Shown here piece by piece: positions 43,534 to 52,900 of a stretch of DNA of 64,000 nt (position 1 is its first letter; the number at the start of each line of letters is the position of its first letter). A program made the position numbers and the translations under genes. Source of the DNA: Gemmatimonadota bacterium (lineage in GTDB: Bacteria; Gemmatimonadota; Gemmatimonadetes; Longimicrobiales; Gaopeijiaceae); NCBI GenBank assembly GCA_022822325.1, contig JAJEBW010000036.1:62001-126000 (forward strand), in the 5' to 3' direction. The notes beneath the pieces were generated by a model. The model worked only from the letters and a program-made list of their open reading frames with translations. It had not been told where the DNA came from and did no database searches.

Positions 43534-44414
43534 TGCGCCGAAGCGTCCTTCCGATCCTGCCCGCGCTCCTGGTTGCGGCCGCCTCGCTCGCAGCCTGCGG
43601 CGGCAACGGACCCAATGGCGCCGACGAATCCCCTGCCAACGAATCCACCGCCCCCAACGCCACCGCCAGTCAATCCCGGCCCCCACCCAACACCGTCTTC
43701 ATCGAAGAGCTGACCTGGACCGAGATCCGCGACGCCCTCGCGGCCGGCGCCACGACCGTCATCATTCCCACGGCGGGCACCGAGCAGAACGGCCCCCACA
43801 TGGTGATGGGCAAGCACCGCTACATCATCGAGGCCGCCAGCGACCGGATCGCCCGCGAGCTCGGCAACGCCCTCGTCGCGCCCACCGTCACCTATGTGCC
43901 CGAAGGCGATATCGATCCACCCTCCGGCCACATGCGCTACCCCGGCTCGATCACCCTGCCGAACGAGTTCTTCGTCAAGCTGCTCGAATACGCGGCCCGC
44001 AGCTTCCGCGTCCACGGCTTCACCGACATCGTTCTCATCGGCGACTCGGGCGGCAACCAGGCGGGAATGGAAGAAGTGGCGGCCGCGCTCAACGAGGAGT
44101 GGGGCGGCGAAGGCGCGATCGTGCACTTCATCGGTGACTACTACGCCAACAACGGCTACCGCGAGTGGCTCATGGAGCAGGGCGAAAGCGCGGAAGCGAT
44201 CGGACGCCACGCCGGAATCACCGACACCTCGCTCCTCCTCCATGTCGAACCGCGCCATATCCGGCTGGACCAGCGCGCCCCCGGCGGCGGCTTCGAGGGC
44301 AGCGGCGTCTCCGGCGACCCGACCCGCGCCAACGCGGAATACGGCCGCATGGGAATGGATCTCCGGGTGAACGCCGCCCTCCGCCAGATCCGCGCGGCGA
44401 TGGGCGCAAGCTGA
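43533..44414 (+). CDS. creatininase-family lipoprotein with altered metal site
   Basis: 293 residues with lipobox LVAAASLAAC and a Ser/Pro/Asn-rich linker. The fold is that of creatininase/arginine-amide hydrolases: VFIEELTWTEIRDALAAGAT, ATTVIIPTAGTEQNGPHMVM, SGHMRYPGSITLP, and VLIGDSGGNQAGMEEVAAAL. In typical members the first site reads EQHGPHLP..TD and the later one GHGGN; here they read EQNGPHMVMGKH and GDSGGN, so several usual metal ligands (His, Asp, His) are replaced. The protein is exported, unlike classical creatininase. It may use a different metal set or have lost hydrolase activity. Translationally linked to the endostatin-like gene. Confidence 0.85.
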   Translation: MRRSVLPILPALLVAAASLAACGGNGPNGADESPANESTAPNATASQSRPPPNTVFIEELTWTEIRDALAAGATTVIIPTAGTEQNGPHMVMGKHRYIIEAASDRIARELGNALVAPTVTYVPEGDIDPPSGHMRYPGSITLPNEFFVKLLEYAARSFRVHGFTDIVLIGDSGGNQAGMEEVAAALNEEWGGEGAIVHFIGDYYANNGYREWLMEQGESAEAIGRHAGITDTSLLLHVEPRHIRLDQRAPGGGFEGSGVSGDPTRANAEYGRMGMDLRVNAALRQIRAAMGAS

Positions 44415-44462
44415 CCGAGGGGAGCGACCGCGATGGCGGGCTACGGCAATCACGGCCGTAAA

Positions 44463-44491
44463 TTGACATGACAGCCGGAATCGCCTACTAT
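44463..44491 (+). promoter_or_regulatory. sigma-70-type promoter of the restriction-modification genes
   Basis: TTGACA (44463-44468), exactly 17 bases, then TACTAT (44486-44491): a perfect -35 and a 4/6 -10 at ideal spacing. Transcription would begin near 44498, which excludes ATG 44494 as the methyltransferase start. Such a consensus-like promoter stands out in this GC-rich window. Confidence 0.7.
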
Positions 44492-44553
44492 GAATGCTTG
44501 CCGACCGATGCCGGTCACTTGCTAGGATGGTCGAAAATGCGAGGGTGCATGTG

Positions 44554-45486
44554 ATGCGTGAAATGTTTTTGGAAGAGCGTAACGAGAGTTGGAAGAACCA
44601 CCCCTTGGTGCCTTCCTGGGTTGATCCGAGAGAAGTAGGAGTAGATGCTTTCTACACTCGGCCGGAGATCGCACGTCAATGCCACGATCTCCTGCTCGGG
44701 CACATGAGGGATGACGGTGCGCAACATGAGATGTATCGCTTCATAGAACCCGCTGCTGGCACTGGCTCATTCTACGACTTATTGCCGATAGACCGCCGAA
44801 TCGGTATAGATATTGTGCCGCACCGTCTCGAGTTTGTTATCGGAGACTTTCTGTCCTGGGATCCCCCGACCAACGGACGACCGAATGTGATCGTAGGCAA
44901 TCCTCCGTTTGGATACCGCGGCTGGCTTGCGCTTGCCTTCATGAACAGGGCGGCTGAGTTTGCGGATTATGTCGGCCTGATTCTCCCGATGTCGTTCCAG
45001 AGCGAAGGAAAGGGCAGTCCCAAACTGCGTGTGCGCGGCCTTCGTCATGTCCTCACGGAATATCTTCCGCCGAACGCTTTTACGGACGATCAGGAAAGAC
45101 CGGTGAAGATCAATGCTCTCTTCCAGGTATGGCAGCGCGGCGTCAACAATCTTGGGACGGCACCTTCCTGCGACTCGTGGCTGGACTTGTTCACCGTGGA
45201 CTCGAGGAAGGAACGGTTGTGTGGACAGAAACGCCTGGCGGAAGCCGACTTTTTTCTGCAACGCACTTTTTTTAACGACCCTCCCAACTTGGTGCGATCG
45301 TTTTCTGATGTGCGCTACGTGTGCGGGTACGGATTAGTTCTAAAGCGAGACAAGGAAGCGGTTGAGGCGGTTCTCCGGAGTGCTGACTGGCGACGATACA
45401 GCAATCTTGCCGCGCACAGTGCTCGGCACATCAGCATGTATCACATTCGGAGAGCTCTAACTGACGCTGGGTATTGCGATGACTGA
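44554..45486 (+). CDS. DNA adenine-type methyltransferase (restriction-modification)
   Basis: 310 residues from ATG 44554, which has GAGGG about eight bases upstream. Motif I EPAAGTGSF (residues 65-73) binds AdoMet and motif IV NPPF (116-119) is the catalytic loop of amino-methyltransferases, most often N6-adenine. FADYVGLILPMSFQSEGKGS follows, as in Type II enzymes. The target-recognition part is the C-terminal half, so the site cannot be read from sequence. The gene is visibly richer in A and T than its neighbours. Eight bases overlap the downstream endonuclease gene. It protects host DNA from that enzyme. Confidence 0.88.
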   Translation: MREMFLEERNESWKNHPLVPSWVDPREVGVDAFYTRPEIARQCHDLLLGHMRDDGAQHEMYRFIEPAAGTGSFYDLLPIDRRIGIDIVPHRLEFVIGDFLSWDPPTNGRPNVIVGNPPFGYRGWLALAFMNRAAEFADYVGLILPMSFQSEGKGSPKLRVRGLRHVLTEYLPPNAFTDDQERPVKINALFQVWQRGVNNLGTAPSCDSWLDLFTVDSRKERLCGQKRLAEADFFLQRTFFNDPPNLVRSFSDVRYVCGYGLVLKRDKEAVEAVLRSADWRRYSNLAAHSARHISMYHIRRALTDAGYCDD

Positions 45487-46012
45487 TGGCGTTCAGAGGT
45501 TGCTGGTATCAATCATTGAGGCCCACAGCAGCTTGCCGAGCAAATGGCGTGGTGCGCCTTTTTTCGGTATCAAACACGTAGCCAATACAAAAGTCGGGCA
45601 AGTAGGACAGGAATTCGTTGAGACACTCTGCGGAATCTGTGACTTTGAAACGGAAGTGCCCCGGAAGCCGGATGGGACAAGGACACCGACATCGCCATGG
45701 GACATCAAGATTGCGGGGGTGGCCTATGAGATCAAGACCGCCAGCGAGGACGTCAGCGGGAGTTTTCAGTTCAATCATATTCGTCTCCACCGTCCGTACG
45801 ATGCGGTGCTGTGTTTGGGTATCGGGCCCGGAGACGTCTTGTTCAATGCATGGTCCAAAGCCGACATTGCGACCAGTAAGGCAGGCCACCTGGTGACGAT
45901 GGACAAGGGGTCGTCGGCGACGTTCAAGCTGACCAAGAGGCGGGATGCTTTGCGGCCGATCGACGAATTTGAAGATTGCATTCTGGAGTTGACCAGTGAC
46001 TTGTTGTCGTAA
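45479..46012 (+). CDS. Type II restriction endonuclease candidate (PD-(D/E)xK)
   Basis: 177 residues. The core reads SPWDIKIAGVAYEIKTASED: Asp75 then Glu84-x-Lys86, a PD-(D/E)xK active site for Mg-dependent DNA cleavage. The segment SFQFNHIRLHRPYDAVLCLG continues the central sheet. No close family name was recognised, which is normal for restriction enzymes. It overlaps the methyltransferase by 8 bp, giving coupled expression and a complete two-gene system. It shares the A+T-richer composition of the methyltransferase, and composition returns to the GC-rich norm immediately after its stop. Confidence 0.8.
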   Translation: MTDGVQRLLVSIIEAHSSLPSKWRGAPFFGIKHVANTKVGQVGQEFVETLCGICDFETEVPRKPDGTRTPTSPWDIKIAGVAYEIKTASEDVSGSFQFNHIRLHRPYDAVLCLGIGPGDVLFNAWSKADIATSKAGHLVTMDKGSSATFKLTKRRDALRPIDEFEDCILELTSDLLS

Positions 46013-46856
46013 TCGTGGCGAATACCGGTCGACGCCGGCTGAACGGCGCGCGAGAGGGAAATCCAGGTCGTGGCGCATCCGGGACATTCGGCGACCGCGG
46101 GCATCGCGCATCTCGTTCCTCGTCCTCGCCCTCGCTCTCCCCCCCATCCCCGCCACCCCCCAGGACACCCTCCCGCCCCCCACCTTCACCCTCGCCGGCC
46201 AGGTCGTCGACGCACTCAGCGGCGCCCCCGTCGTCTCGGCGGTCATCAAGGTCCCCGACCTTCGGCGCTACGTCTTCGCCGACCTGAACGGACGCTTCCG
46301 CCTCCCCGATTTTCCGGCCGGCACCTGGGAGATCGTCGTCGAGATGCTCGGCTATCACACCATCGACGGCGCCGTCACGGTGACCGAAGGCAATGGGCTC
46401 GTCCTGCAGATGCGCCCCGATCCCGTCGCCCTCGAAGCGCTGGTCGTCCGCACCCGCGCCGACCGCCTCCTCCAGGATCGCCGCCGCCGCTTCCCGCTCC
46501 GCGTCACCACGATTGGCGCGCCCGAGATCAACGGCGCAATCAACCCCGATCCGGTCGCGATCTTCAAGAAGAACGTCACCTCCATCGTCGTCGGTTGCGA
46601 AGACAGCTTCGGCAGTTGGGCCTACGGCGGCTGCTACTGGGACGGACGCAAGGGCAAGGTGCCCGTCACCGTCTATCTCAACGAAAACCGTCTGCTTGGC
46701 GGCGTCAACGAGCTGTCCGCGGTGCCCGCCTACCAGATCCACTCGATGGACTGGGTGCATGCAACCGGCCAACTGCGCGTCTACACCTACTGGTTCATCA
46801 ACCGGCTGAACGAAACGCGGCTCGGTCTGGAGCCGTGGATGGTGCCGATGGGGTAG
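45996..46856 (+). CDS. carboxypeptidase-regulatory-like exported protein with plug-like end, start uncertain
   Basis: A signal segment (RISFLVLALALPPIPATPQD) precedes a carboxypeptidase D regulatory-like domain: FTLAGQVVDALSGAPVVSAV, RYVFADLNGRFRLPDFPAGT, WEIVVEMLGYHTIDGAV. The rest (to VYTYWFINRLN) resembles the edge of a TonB plug, with VPVTVYLNENRLLGGVNEL and IHSMDWVHATGQLRVYTYW, but no barrel follows. There is no ATG before the signal peptide; the only in-frame start is GTG 45996 inside the endonuclease gene, giving about 38 residues before the hydrophobic core. The native start was probably lost when the restriction genes arrived. The reading frame itself is intact. Confidence 0.65.
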   Translation: MTCCRNRGEYRSTPAERRARGKSRSWRIRDIRRPRASRISFLVLALALPPIPATPQDTLPPPTFTLAGQVVDALSGAPVVSAVIKVPDLRRYVFADLNGRFRLPDFPAGTWEIVVEMLGYHTIDGAVTVTEGNGLVLQMRPDPVALEALVVRTRADRLLQDRRRRFPLRVTTIGAPEINGAINPDPVAIFKKNVTSIVVGCEDSFGSWAYGGCYWDGRKGKVPVTVYLNENRLLGGVNELSAVPAYQIHSMDWVHATGQLRVYTYWFINRLNETRLGLEPWMVPMG

Positions 46857-47128
46857 GGTCCATTTCCTCAAATCGCCCGCGCGCGCAATCCATCGGGACG
46901 GCAAGGACGCGGGCAAGATCGGTTGGGGGGAACGAGCGCGACCCGCCCCGCCCGGCCGCCATCTTCGCGCCACCGGCCCCCACCCTTGCACGGAACGCCT
47001 GCACGGCTGCGCCCGCGGCCTCTCGCGCGCTCCACATGGCCCCATTTCTTGCCCCCGGCCCCGGGCAACGCCGACCCCGCCCCGCTCCCCCGGCACCCGG
47101 CACCCTGTCCCGCGGCGGCTCGCGGAAG

Positions 47129-48346
47129 ATGGCCCTGACCGCCTTTCCGTGGCGGCGTGCAGTCCCGCGCGCGCCCTGCCTTTCTGTTTTGCCGCCGCTG
47201 TTCTGCCTTCTCCTTGCGGCCGCCGCCTGCACCCCCACCCTCCCGGATGCGGCCGCCACCGGCGATCCCCTGCCCGGCCTGACCCAACGCGAGCTCGCCC
47301 GCTTCGAGTCCGGCCGCGCCCTCTTCGACCGCGTCTTCACCATCCCGGAAGGAACCGGCCCGCTCTTCAACGAGAACCAGTGCAGCGCCTGCCACACCTT
47401 CCCGGCCACCGGCGGCACCGGCGAACAGCTCGTCATCAAGGCCACGAGGCGGCGCGCGGACGGCAGTTGCGACATCCTGGCCGACGAGGGCGGCGAGAAT
47501 CTGCGGCGACAGGCGATTCCCTCCCTGGCCCGGCTCGGCGTCCTGCGCGACACGATTCCCTCGGCGACGGCCACGGTCGCCACCTTCGCGGTTCCCTTTC
47601 TCTTTGGGCTGGGCGCGGCCGATCTGGTTCCCGAGCGCGCTCTCCTCGCGGCCGCCGATCCCGACGACCTCGACGGCGACGGCATCTCGGGGCGGGTGGG
47701 GCGCACCCCGGACGGCCGCGCGGGGCGCTTCGGGCGCAAAGCCGACGTGGCCTCGCTGCATGACTTCACCCACCTGGCGCTCTTCAACGAGATGGGGATC
47801 ACCACCTCGGCGCACCCCCGCGAACGCGGCTCGAACGGCGCACCTTTGCCGCCCGGCGCCGACCCCGTCCCCGACCCCGAGCTCGGCGACGATTCCGCCC
47901 AACTCATCACCGACTTCGTGCGGATGCTCGCCCCGCCCCCCCGCCGCTCCCCCGAACCCGCCGCGGCCTCCGCCATCGCGCACGGCGAGTCGCTCTTCGC
48001 GGCCATCGGCTGCGCGGCCTGCCACACGCCCTACATCGTCACCGGACCGTCGCGGCTCGCCCCCCTCGACCGCGTCCGCGCTCCCCTCTATTCGGACCTC
48101 CTCCTCCACGATCTCGGTCCGGCGCTGGCCAGCACCTGCGCACCCGGCGCCACCGAAACCGAATACCGCACCTCGCCGCTGCTCGGTCTTGGGGCGCGGC
48201 GCCGCTACCTGCACGATCTGCGGGCCTTCACCCTCGAACGCGCGATCGAGCTGCACGGTGGCGAGGCCCGGTCCGCCCGCGACGCCTTCGCCGCCCTTCC
48301 GGTCGCCGACCGCCAGGCGCTGCTCCGCTTCCTGCGCTCGCTGTAG
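47129..48346 (+). CDS. di-heme oxidoreductase (DHOR) lipoprotein
   Basis: 405 residues. A lipobox (LLLAAAAC) anchors the protein. Two heme c-binding CxxCH motifs are present: CSACH at residues 85-89 and CAACH at 295-299. Family context includes LFNENQCSACHTFPATGG, FGLGAADLVPERALLAAADP, GRFGRKADVASLHDFTHLAL, and LLHDLGPALAS ... EYRTSPLLGLG. This matches the DHOR/thiol-oxidoreductase family of putative di-heme peroxidases. It is periplasmic or surface-attached. In relatives, such genes often accompany imelysin-type or metal-uptake genes, none of which is seen here. A 272-bp non-coding gap precedes it. Confidence 0.88.
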   Translation: MALTAFPWRRAVPRAPCLSVLPPLFCLLLAAAACTPTLPDAAATGDPLPGLTQRELARFESGRALFDRVFTIPEGTGPLFNENQCSACHTFPATGGTGEQLVIKATRRRADGSCDILADEGGENLRRQAIPSLARLGVLRDTIPSATATVATFAVPFLFGLGAADLVPERALLAAADPDDLDGDGISGRVGRTPDGRAGRFGRKADVASLHDFTHLALFNEMGITTSAHPRERGSNGAPLPPGADPVPDPELGDDSAQLITDFVRMLAPPPRRSPEPAAASAIAHGESLFAAIGCAACHTPYIVTGPSRLAPLDRVRAPLYSDLLLHDLGPALASTCAPGATETEYRTSPLLGLGARRRYLHDLRAFTLERAIELHGGEARSARDAFAALPVADRQALLRFLRSL

Positions 48347-48455
48347 TCCGCATTTTTCGCGCCACCCGCCCCCGCAATCGCGACCGCTTCCCACCGCGTG
48401 CGGGCCTGTAATTCCACCGCCTGCGCACCTGCGGGGCCAAATACGGGATGGAAGA

Positions 48456-49766
48456 CTACCGCTCCCGCTCCGCCCGAAACAATCGGTCCGTCAGCGTCGC
48501 CACGAGCGGCACCGCCAGGGTGAGCGTCACCAGGCCGACCTCTTCCGCGATGCCGGTGTCGTCGCGCTGTCCGGCAATCCCCAATGCATAGCCCGGTACC
48601 AGCGTCACCACCGCTCCGATCAGCGCGGCGCCCAGCGTCCCCCTTGACCGGTCGGTCTCGCCGGCGAAGCGCGCCCCCAGCGCCGCTCCCAGCGCGGGCA
48701 ATCCCACCGCCGCCACGCCCGCGGCCATCGTCGTCGTGGCGTCGCAATCCGAGACGACCGCATCTCTGTCGGTCCCCCGAAACCCGACGCAGCGGCTGGC
48801 CAACGCCACGCCCGCGGCCAGACCTAGCGCATTGCCCGCCGCCGATCCCAGAAAGACCCGGCCGGTTCGGTGCGGCGCGGCCTCCAGCGACCAGTCGTGC
48901 CGCCGCGGCCCGAGCATCCGCAATCCGCCTCGCTCTCCGGGGGCGACTCCCGGCCGGCGCGTCTCGATGATCAGCGCGCCCCACATCGACCCGGTTCCGA
49001 AGCGCGCTCCCGCCTCCGACGGCTGGACCACCTCGATGCTCTCGACCATCTCGATCGGCAGGGTGGCGTAGAGAGTCGAGGGATTGGTGACGAGCACCCC
49101 GTCAAGATAGACCTCCGGCGAGTTGCAGCCGGGATCGGTGCTGCCCAGTCCGCGAATGAAGTTGCCGGTCCGCGCGCCGCGAAACTCGAGGCAGGTCGGC
49201 CTTCCCACGACGCCGCTCCGGGTGATGTGGACGCCCGGGACCTGCGCGGTCAGCAGCTCGACGAGGGTGACGGCGGTGTTCTCGTAGCGAGCGATCTCCT
49301 CGCGCGAGATGCGGTTCAGTTGACGGCCCGCGCCGCGGCGCGCCTCCTCCCTGCGGGTCGGCGCCTCCACCAACAGCGGAGCCAGGCGGATCTCCTCGCG
49401 CGCGATCTCGATGGTCAGCCGCCGCGCCTCGCTTCCGACGGCGATCTCGCGCCGGTGCGTTCCGTAGGCTAGATGGCGCACCGTCAGGATCCAGTCCCCC
49501 GGCGGCACCTCGGCGAACTCGAAGAACCCCTGGGCATCGGTCGCGCGCACCCCGAAATCGCCCAGCTCCACCCCCACGTCGGCGACCGCGGCGCCGGTGT
49601 CCCGGTCCACCACCCGACCGGAGACCGAGCCGGTTCCCTGGGCGGTGGCGGCGGAAGGGAACGCGCACAGAAACGCCAGCAGCGCGGGGACCGAAGTCGC
49701 CCGGTTCCGCCGTCCGCGCCGCCTCGCCTTCATCCCCAGCGCCCTCGTCTTCGCTCTCCTCGTCAT
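48456..49766 (-). CDS. orphan TonB-plug protein with membrane C-terminus, no barrel
   Basis: 436 residues from ATG 49766 (GGAGG eight bases upstream). After a very basic N-terminus and signal peptide (LLAFLCAFPSAATAQ), a carboxypeptidase-regulatory domain (SVSGRVVDRDTGAAVADVGV) and a TonB-receptor plug domain follow: LVELLTAQVPGVHITRSGVV, SPEVYLDGVLVTNP, IEMVESIEVVQPSEAGARFG, GALIIETRRP. Where a 22-strand barrel should begin, the protein instead has three or four Gly/Ala-rich hydrophobic segments (AAGNALGLAAGVALAS, TMAAGVAAVGLPALGAALGA, LIGAVVTLVPGYALGIAG) and ends. It cannot be a normal receptor. It is divergent from SusC. Confidence 0.8.
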   Translation of the reverse strand: MTRRAKTRALGMKARRRGRRNRATSVPALLAFLCAFPSAATAQGTGSVSGRVVDRDTGAAVADVGVELGDFGVRATDAQGFFEFAEVPPGDWILTVRHLAYGTHRREIAVGSEARRLTIEIAREEIRLAPLLVEAPTRREEARRGAGRQLNRISREEIARYENTAVTLVELLTAQVPGVHITRSGVVGRPTCLEFRGARTGNFIRGLGSTDPGCNSPEVYLDGVLVTNPSTLYATLPIEMVESIEVVQPSEAGARFGTGSMWGALIIETRRPGVAPGERGGLRMLGPRRHDWSLEAAPHRTGRVFLGSAAGNALGLAAGVALASRCVGFRGTDRDAVVSDCDATTTMAAGVAAVGLPALGAALGARFAGETDRSRGTLGAALIGAVVTLVPGYALGIAGQRDDTGIAEEVGLVTLTLAVPLVATLTDRLFRAERER

Positions 49767-49825
49767 CGTCTTCGCCTCCCGCGTCATTTGCCGCACGCCC
49801 CTCCGGCGCACTAACATGTCCGTCG

Positions 49826-49844
49826 ACAATGTCCATCGCATTGT
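49826..49844. promoter_or_regulatory. inverted repeat in the divergent plug/SusC promoter region
   Basis: ACAATG-TCCATCG-CATTGT gives exact 6-base arms with a 7-base spacer, 60 bp from the plug start and 75 bp from the SusC start. The location and relative A/T content suggest a shared operator. No known regulator consensus was recognised. Confidence 0.3.
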
Positions 49845-49918
49845 AGGGGAGAGACCGTCCGGGACGCATCTTCGCTCCCTCTCTCCCCGCTTTCACCCCG
49901 GGTCCCAAGGAGGACGCC

Positions 49919-52900
49919 ATGGAACGAAGAACGGGTCAGAAGCCACGCTGGGGAGGAATCGTCGCGCTCGCGGCGCTTGCCCTGGCGCTCCCCGCCGCCC
50001 TCGAAGCCCAGACGGGTTCGATTCGAGGCGAGGTGGTGGATGCAATCACGCAAAGGCCGATCGCGGGAGCCCAGGTCGAGATCGTCAATTCCCGCCTCGG
50101 CGGCCTCACCACGACCGCAGGGCAGTACCTCGTCCTCAATGTGCCGGTCGGCGAGCACGAGGTGCGGATTCAGTACATCGGGTTCGCGACGGCGACGCAG
50201 ACGGTGTCGGTGACGAGCGGCCAGGCGGCGACCGCCAACTTCGAGCTCGCCCAGGCGGCGCTGCAGCTCGACCAGATCGTGGTCACGGGAACGGCGCAAG
50301 AGACCGAGGCGCGGTCGGTCGGGAACACGGTCTCCACCATCGACGCGGCCGCGATCGCCGAGATCGCGCCGATCAGCACGGTGCAGCAGCTCCTCACCGC
50401 GCGCACGCCGGGGCTTACGCTGACCGCCAACTCCGGCCAGGCGGGTTCGAGCTCCAAGCTGCGGATTCGCGGAGCCGGTTCGCTGGCGGCCGGGCTGGCG
50501 CCGGTGGTGTACGTCGATGGCGTGCGGATGAAGTCGGGCACGCAGGGCGGACTCGATGTGGGCTGGGGCGGCGCGCAGGGCACCGACGCCCTCGACTTCC
50601 TGAACCCGAACGACATCGAGTCGATCGAGACGATCAAGGGACCGGCGGCCTCCACCCTCTACGGCGCCGATGCGGCCGGCGGAGTGATCCAGATCATCAC
50701 CAAGAAGGGCCGCGCCGGATCCGGCCTGGTCTGGAACGCATCCTTCGAGATGGGCTACAACGAGTGGGCGCTCGACACGCCGACCAACTACTGGCGCTGC
50801 ACCTCGTCCAACATCGCCAACCCCTCGGTCTATCCGGGGTGCGCGGGCGTCGCCGAGAACACGGTGCTCATGGACGATCCGGTCAAGCGTCATCCGATGG
50901 CGCTGCGGCAGAACGAGGGCGGTCCGGAGAGCTACGCCGACCTCAGCACCTTCAACCTCTCGGCTCGCGGCGGCGGCGAGGCCTTCAACTACTACCTCTC
51001 CTTCGAGACGGGGGGCGAAGAGGGCGTCTACTACAACAACTTCCGCAACCGCACCTCCGGCCGCGCAAACTTCGGCTTCACCCCGACCGAGCGGTTCTCG
51101 ACCACGGTCAATGTGGGATACGCGCGCACGCATGTGCAGATGCCCTTCGCGAACAACTCTTCCAACTCGATCCTGCGGAACGGATTCCGCGGGCGGCCCG
51201 GTTCTTCGGCGCCATGGGAAGAGGGATTCCGGGGCTTCGGACCCAATCTTTCCAATCAGTACGACAACCAGACCGAGGCCGAACGCACGACCATCGGCAT
51301 GACCGTCAACTACCAGCCGTGGGACTGGTTCACCAACCGCCTCACCCTGGGAATGGACAAGCAGGACCGGGTCAACAGCGAAGTCTACGAGATCGACACG
51401 ACCGGGGCCCAGCCCTGGGGATCGCTGGCCGCCAATGGACGGGTGCAGCGCGAACTGCCGGTCGATCACTACTGGACGCTCGACTACGCCGGCACGATGT
51501 CCACCGACGTCACCGCCGACATCGGCTCGTCGCTCTCCTTCGGGATGCAACTCGTGCGCGAACAGTACTCGTCGCACTACGTCGAGGGACAGGGATTCGT
51601 GGCCAACAACCTCAACCTCATCGGGACCGCCGCAACGACGCTGGCTTCGCAGGGATTCGTGGAGCAGACCTCGCTGGGCGTGTACTTCCAGGAACAGTTG
51701 GCCTGGCGGGATCGGCTCTACGGCCAGGTTGCGGTGCGCGTGGACGACAACTCGGCCTTCGGCAGCGACTTCTCGCTCGTCGTCTATCCGAAGGCGTCGA
51801 TCTCCTACATCATCTCGGACGAGGATTTCTTCGACCTTCCCTATCTGGACGAGCTGAAGTTGCGGACGGCCTGGGGACAGGCAGGCAAGGCGCCCGATCC
51901 CTTTACCGCCGACCGGGCCTACGCGCCCGATGTGACCGTGGTCGGCGATGCGGCCGTGAACCAGCTCTCGACCGCTTCCTACGGCAACCCCGACCTCAAG
52001 GCCGAGACCGGATCGGAGCTGGAGATCGGCTTCGACGCTTCCTTCCTGAACGGTCGCGCGGCGCTGGAAGCCACCTACTACAATCAGCGCACCACCGACG
52101 CACTGATTCAGGTTCCCGATCCGCCCTCCAGCGGGTTCAGCGGCAGCCACTTCGTGAATATCGGCGAGATCGCCAACAGCGGTTTCGAATTCCTGCTCAC
52201 CGGTTCGCCGATCTATTCGCGCAACCTTGCATGGGACGCCACCCTCTCCCTCTACACCAACTCGAACGAACTGGTCTCCTTCGGGGGAGCGCTCGACGAG
52301 ATCGCCTTCGGCGCCTTCGCCCAGGTCCACAAGCACATCGAAGGCTATCCCCTCGGCGGGTACTGGTATGTGGATGTGCAGCGCGACGGCAGCGGCAATC
52401 CCGTTCTGAACGCCAGCGGCGGCGCCATTGTCGATTACGACAACGAGGTCTACCTGGGGCCGCAACTGCCCACGCGCGAGATCGCCTTCTCCAACACCGT
52501 CACCCTTCTGGGCAACCTGCGCATCTTCGCCCAGATGGACTACAAGGGCGGCAACTACCAGTGGTGCGCCATCTGCTCCATTCGCAACCGCATCGACCGC
52601 AACTCCTGGGAGGTCAACAACCCCGATGCGAGTCCTGCGGAGGTCGCGGTCTGGCGCAGCCGTCAGACGAAGACGCACCTCTTCCCGGCCGACCTCATCA
52701 AGCTTCGCGAGGTGGCGCTGAGCTACACGCTGCCCACGCAGATGAGCACCGCCTTCCGCGCGGACCGGGCCACCCTGACGGTTTCGGGAAGGAACCTCTG
52801 GATGTGGACGAAATACGGGGGCACGGCCGATCCGGAGGTCACCTTCTACAGCACGCGCGAGTTCAACGAGCTCGACTACGCTTCCACGCCGATGAGCCGC

